This document shows, in pieces, positions 60,763 through 64,000 of a stretch of DNA of 64,000 nt. The translations under genes and the position numbers were made by a program. Source of the DNA: Pontibacter sp. HSC-14F20 (GTDB lineage: Bacteria; Bacteroidota; Bacteroidia; Cytophagales; Hymenobacteraceae); contig NZ_JAHZTC010000005.1 in assembly GCF_019599265.1 (NCBI RefSeq), positions 182,065 to 246,064 on the forward strand, read 5' to 3'. Below the pieces are notes generated by a model that made no database searches, had not been told where the DNA came from, and was given only the letters and a program-made list of their open reading frames with translations. Every line of letters begins with the position of its first letter. Within the stretch, counting starts at the first letter, position 1.

Positions 60763-61894
60763 GATTACGGATGGTTCGGCCTTTCCAGGTATAGCGACCC
60801 GAGAGGCCACTTATAGCGGTATATAGTACGTAAGGAATGTAAACTAGCTGCAGCGGAAGCATAAAAATCAGATAATTCTGCTGTCGCATAAATGTAAGCA
60901 CACGTTTTAAGAACAGAAAATCGATCAGAAACTTGGCCGCATATGCCGCCAGCAAAGTCCAAAAAGATAGCCGACCCAGCAGCACGGCAGGTATAGCGAG
61001 AAAGAGCAGCAGGTTGACAGCAAACACACTAAGGGCCACCAGTTTCACTGACAGACTTTGGTAGCTTCGCCACTTGCTGGCCCAGCGCACCCGCTGGGCT
61101 ATAAAACTACGCAGTGTCTTGCGTGCCTCGGTATACACAATAGCTCCCGGGTGTTTCAGAAAAGCGATGCGCTCCGGGTATTGCTGGCTGGCTTTGTGCA
61201 GCAGGAATTCATCGTCGCCACTGGCTATACCTTCGTTTCCGGCAAAGCCGCCCACCTCCTCAAATACAGCACGGGTATAGGCCAGGTTCGCGCCATTGCA
61301 CATGTTCGGTTGCCGCAAGCCAATGGAGGCCCCTCCCACCCCGATCAGCGAAGCAAACTCGACCAGCTGCATGCGCTCCAGCAAGGTATGGGTCTGGTGA
61401 AAACTGACAGGTCCTGAAATGAAAACTGGCCGCTGCGTTTCGTAGGTATAGGCGAAGTGAATGAGCCAATTAGGCTGCACGCGGCAGTCACCGTCGGTAA
61501 AGACCAGCAGCTCGCCACCGGCCTCTGCTATACCTTGTTTGATAGCGGCTTTCTTTCCGGTTGAAGTTGTATGATCAGCCAGCCGGATAAGCCGCAGTCG
61601 GAGATGTGTATCAGGTATAAAATCCTGTACTAGCTGTTCGGTCCCGTCATCGGAATGATCGTCTACAACCAGCACTTCAAAGAGTTCAGCCGGGTAGCTT
61701 TGCTTTTCCAGATCCTGCAGCAAAGCACTTATGTGCGCTGCCTCGTTCCGGACAGGTATGATCACGGTGAGTCTGGTGGCAGGTATAAAACAGGCAGGTA
61801 CAGCAGGTATAGGGAGGCGATTCCAGAAGAACAAACAGCGCAGGATGATCCAGCCGTAGGCCAGCAGCGAAAGTAGCAGCAACAGCATAAACAT
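60755..61894 (-). CDS. Family 2 glycosyltransferase, membrane-bound
   Basis: A 379-residue enzyme from the ATG at 61894, which shares one base with the flippase stop (TGATG). One membrane helix starts the protein (FMLLLLLSLLAYGWIIL). The GT2 domain has VIIPVRNEA, VVDDHSDDGT, FTDGDCRV (DxD) and AQRVRWASKW, and three C-terminal membrane helices follow. It resembles the GT2 at 57155 in plan. It is probably part of a lipid-linked sugar pathway with the flippase-like protein. Confidence 0.88.
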   Translation of the reverse strand: MFMLLLLLSLLAYGWIILRCLFFWNRLPIPAVPACFIPATRLTVIIPVRNEAAHISALLQDLEKQSYPAELFEVLVVDDHSDDGTEQLVQDFIPDTHLRLRLIRLADHTTSTGKKAAIKQGIAEAGGELLVFTDGDCRVQPNWLIHFAYTYETQRPVFISGPVSFHQTHTLLERMQLVEFASLIGVGGASIGLRQPNMCNGANLAYTRAVFEEVGGFAGNEGIASGDDEFLLHKASQQYPERIAFLKHPGAIVYTEARKTLRSFIAQRVRWASKWRSYQSLSVKLVALSVFAVNLLLFLAIPAVLLGRLSFWTLLAAYAAKFLIDFLFLKRVLTFMRQQNYLIFMLPLQLVYIPYVLYTAISGLSGRYTWKGRTIRNHD

Positions 61895-62883
61895 CAGGTG
61901 GTCCCTCCTCTCCTGCCCAGTTTCAGGCGCAGCACAAAAAACAACCCGACAGCACTTGGCACCACAATGTTGAGGAGCCACAGGCTCAGGCTGGCACTCA
62001 GCACCTGCAGGCGTTCCTGCCCCAGCAATCCGAATACGTACATGGCCGACAGCTCTCGCACCCCCAGGTCAGACAGCAGCGACACCGAAGGCACCACCGA
62101 CTTCAGAAAAAAGGCAGTCGATACGCCACTAATGTATTCCACCGGACTCAGCCGTACTTCAAACAAAACGAGCAGCAGCACAAACTGCAGCAGAAAAACA
62201 AAGTAACGCACAAGCGAAAGCACCAACACCCGGTTCATCTCCCCGAAGGTATAGCGTCCCATAATGGCCAGGTATTTTGTGAGTTTCCGCAACGGACCGA
62301 CAGCCGCCACCAGGGCCACCATGGCGCGTGCATTGAAGATTAGCAGCAGCATGGCCGCATTCAATACTAACAGCAGGAAGATCACGCTCAGGCAAATGGC
62401 AGGATAATCATGCCAATAAAGGAGTAGCGCAAAATACAGCAAACCCAAAGAACCTACCAGCACAGTGGCCACCAGCTGACAAAACCTGCCGATGAAGACA
62501 GCTCCTATTCCTTCCAGCCGTTCTTTGCTTTTGAGCTCCAGCACGCGGCCTGCATAGTCGCCGAGGCGGTTGGGGGTGATAAAGCCGAGCGTGAGCCCGA
62601 CCATAACCGCACGGAAGGCCCTCACGTATGAGATGCGCTCCAGCTTCTGCCCCAGGATCTGCCACTTCCAGGCTTCCAGTCCCCAGTTAACAGGTATAAG
62701 CAGTGCACTTAAGATAAGTAGAAAAGTATAATTACTCTGGCGGGCGGCCTGCAGTATACCTTGCCACGAAAGCAGGGTGTCAGGTGCCGTAAAGATGGCC
62801 AGGTACAGGAAGTAAAGGGTGAGCAGTACCACGACAATTTTGCCGATGACCAAAAGGAACCTTCTGTTGCGGGTAATGTTCAA
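61894..62883 (-). CDS. UPF0104/LPG-synthase-TM-like flippase protein
   Basis: A 329-residue integral membrane protein with about eight helices. The family (UPF0104, lysylphosphatidylglycerol-synthase transmembrane region) is often found next to GT2 genes. The signature region is GLTLGFITPNRLGDYAGRVLEL and SVVPSVSLLSDLGVRE (short runs). It may move a lipid-linked intermediate across the membrane. It is the first gene of a coupled operon: flippase, GT2, small acidic protein. Confidence 0.85.
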   Translation of the reverse strand: MNITRNRRFLLVIGKIVVVLLTLYFLYLAIFTAPDTLLSWQGILQAARQSNYTFLLILSALLIPVNWGLEAWKWQILGQKLERISYVRAFRAVMVGLTLGFITPNRLGDYAGRVLELKSKERLEGIGAVFIGRFCQLVATVLVGSLGLLYFALLLYWHDYPAICLSVIFLLLVLNAAMLLLIFNARAMVALVAAVGPLRKLTKYLAIMGRYTFGEMNRVLVLSLVRYFVFLLQFVLLLVLFEVRLSPVEYISGVSTAFFLKSVVPSVSLLSDLGVRELSAMYVFGLLGQERLQVLSASLSLWLLNIVVPSAVGLFFVLRLKLGRRGGTT

Positions 62884-62908
62884 GATATTGTCTTAAATTG
62901 CGGCTCTT

Positions 62909-63475
62909 ATGGTTTACTCTCCTGCGCTCCCACCCAACAAATTAATTCTTGGCATCGACCCCGGCACGCAAGTGATGGGTTATGGCCTGATTGAAGTAAC
63001 AGGATCGAAAGTAAAGGTAGTGCAGTATGGCGTGATTCACCTCAAAAGCTACAGCAACCACGCCATCAAGTTAAAGAAAATTTTTGACCGCATGATACAG
63101 CTCATCGACGAATACCTGCCCGACGAGCTGGCCATCGAGTCGCCCTTCTTTGGGGTGAACGTGCAGAGTATGCTTAAACTTGGTCGAGCACAGGGAGTTG
63201 CGATTGCTGCCGCCCTTTCCCGCGACATTCCTTACGTAGAGTACGCCCCAAAAAAAGTAAAGCAATCGGTAACCGGAAACGGCAATGCCTCCAAAGAGCA
63301 GGTGGCGGCCATGCTGGTGCAGATCCTCAAAATACAGCCAGATCCGAAAATGTTTGACGCCACCGATGCTCTGTCCGTGGCCCTGTGCCACCACTACCAA
63401 AAAGGCAATAACGCCAAAAAAGGCGCCAACTCCTGGAAAGCCTTCCTGACCGACAACCCCGAGAGAAAGCTGTAG
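62909..63475 (+). CDS. ruvC: Holliday junction endonuclease RuvC
   Basis: A 188-residue resolvase. The four acidic residues of the active site are visible: GIDPGT (Asp), AIESPFF (Glu), and the late ATDALSVALCHH with two Asp in DATDA. It cuts Holliday junctions at the end of recombination, with RuvAB. It is divergent from the flippase gene with a 25-bp gap. A C-terminal tail of about 25 residues beyond the core is basic and Asn/Lys-rich. Confidence 0.95.
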   Translation: MVYSPALPPNKLILGIDPGTQVMGYGLIEVTGSKVKVVQYGVIHLKSYSNHAIKLKKIFDRMIQLIDEYLPDELAIESPFFGVNVQSMLKLGRAQGVAIAAALSRDIPYVEYAPKKVKQSVTGNGNASKEQVAAMLVQILKIQPDPKMFDATDALSVALCHHYQKGNNAKKGANSWKAFLTDNPERKL

Positions 63476-63865
63476 AAGTTTGGGATTTGGGGAGTTTAAG
63501 AGTTTAGGAGTAATAATGTAGCGATGTTGCACCGTAAAGTCGTACTTGCATAAATTGATCTAAACGCTCTTCATGCTCTATCGGACTTCCACGTCCGGAA
63601 GCATTTATGTAGGGAACATCCTTGCTCCCGTATACCTGCAAAACCTACACACGAGGTAGGAAATCCCAAAAAGTATTTAAAAAGGCGTCATCGTCTGTAA
63701 GGACAGGTCGTGACCTGCCCGAATCATGTACTGGCAATACTTCCCGAATCGTGCAGTGAATTCCCCTCTGAGGAGCAGGGGCGAGTTAATCGTGCACCCA
63801 ACAATTTACCAATTCAACCAGCTAACAATTAAACAATTCCCCAACTCTTAGAGGCTGTTTTGATT
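63476..63865. other. Gene-free region with repeats before the IS end
   Basis: No gene in 390 bp. It holds short hairpins (CGGAC/GTCCG near 63580 and CAGGTC-GT-GACCTG near 63703-63716) and an AT-rich repeat block (63798-63846) related in reverse to 58887-58930. The left end of an IS5-type element begins near 63851 with GAGGCTGTTTTGA. Confidence 0.5.
63798..63846. repeat. AT-rich intergenic repeat, copy 3 (inverted)
   Basis: Its complement shares a 21-nt core with one mismatch with the block at 58887-58930. It abuts the IS element end. Confidence 0.45.
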
Positions 63866-64000
63866 TTATTTATTTAGTTTGTTAAGCATGATGTGAATCA
63901 TGGCCACTTTTATCATCGTCTCAGACGATTTGGTGGAGTACTCATAGTCCTTGGACAGCCTGCGGTAAAGGTTGAGCCAGCCGAAGGTCCGCTCCACTAT
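63851..64000 (-). mobile_element. 3' part of an IS5-type insertion sequence
   Basis: The element enters from the right edge and ends at about 63851, where GAGGCTGTTTTGA probably starts the terminal inverted repeat, preceded by CTTA. It contains the 3' end of the transposase gene. The other end lies outside the window. Confidence 0.7.
63866..64000 (-). CDS. IS5-family transposase, 5' part outside window
   Basis: The last 44 codons of a DDE transposase: [20 protein letters not shown] and [14 protein letters not shown] (short runs), ending in TAA at 63866-63868. The VERTFGWL...RRLSKDYE motif contains the final catalytic Glu and is the signature of the IS5/IS1031-like DDE_Tnp group. Cut by the window edge. 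Confidence 0.85.
   Translation of the reverse strand: MVERTFGWLNLYRRLSKDYEYSTKSSETMIKVAMIHIMLNKLNK

Noticed and set aside
1..64000. CRISPR array, rRNA genes or replication origin
   Set aside because: No regularly spaced repeats except the 11-nt tandem repeat, no rRNA sequence, and no DnaA-box cluster noticed.

Overview
The window looks like DNA from a Bacteroidota bacterium, most likely a Cytophagales/Hymenobacteraceae (Pontibacter-like) genome. The signs are an integrase of the Bacteroidota type, two good TTG-N19/20-TAnnTTTG promoters, few Shine-Dalgarno sites, and an RmuC/RuvC/TatD/AnsA/GT2 gene repertoire. The word AGGTATA (often CAGGTATAGC) recurs dozens of times on both strands in most of the window. 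The genus is an inference; Bacteroidota is firm.

Layout. (1) 1-7.7 kb: end of a TPR gene, an unknown gene with an ADP-ribosyltransferase-like N-terminal motif, rmuC, an ADP-ribosylglycohydrolase, a DUF4236 protein and a Dna2-like nuclease-helicase. (2) 8-18.2 kb: a sigma-54 activator whose N-terminus looks like a CARF (RtcR-type) sensor, with a small unknown gene behind it. Running divergently are three AT-rich membrane/coiled-coil/VWA-like genes, a DnaQ-like exonuclease, an acidic protein, then a DUF2130 protein and a MIDAS-type VWA protein. A well-formed sigma-54 promoter lies directly before the DUF2130 gene. I consider this the best candidate for an undescribed stress or defence system. 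(3) 18.4-34.3 kb: a minus-strand defence block. In transcription order it holds an OLD-type ATPase and two unknown partners, hsdM, hsdS, four unknown small genes (two of them diverged paralogues), hsdR, a NERD-helicase with degenerate ATPase motifs, and a TPR/cold-shock protein.

(4) 34.6-44.2 kb: mostly uncharacterised native-looking genes (WG-like protein, CAP/SCP protein, M20/M28 peptidase, L,D-transpeptidase, small esterase) with a probable promoter-terminator ncRNA or riboswitch-like leader near 39.7-39.9 kb. (5) 44.2-50.4 kb: a coupled Nudix - 17-aa ORF - unknown - unknown - HNH operon, a pentapeptide-repeat gene behind a promoter plus terminator hairpin, a histone-deacetylase-fold gene and a short FtsZ paralogue. 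(6) 50.6-54.7 kb: an integrase fragment, a Schlafen/AlbA-type ATPase-like gene ending in an 11-nt tandem repeat, a truncated nucleotidyltransferase toxin with its antitoxin-like partner, and a complete tyrosine recombinase. The recombinase sits beside the 3' end of tRNA-Ser(GGA), the likely island insertion point.

(7) 54.9-63.5 kb: core-like chromosome with ansA, tatD, a polysaccharide deacetylase/GT2 pair, a SpoIIE-type phosphatase, a GT2/flippase operon and ruvC. The window ends in the 3' part of an IS5-type transposase. Left of the tRNA the window is dominated by mobile, defence and regulatory modules; right of it lie housekeeping genes.
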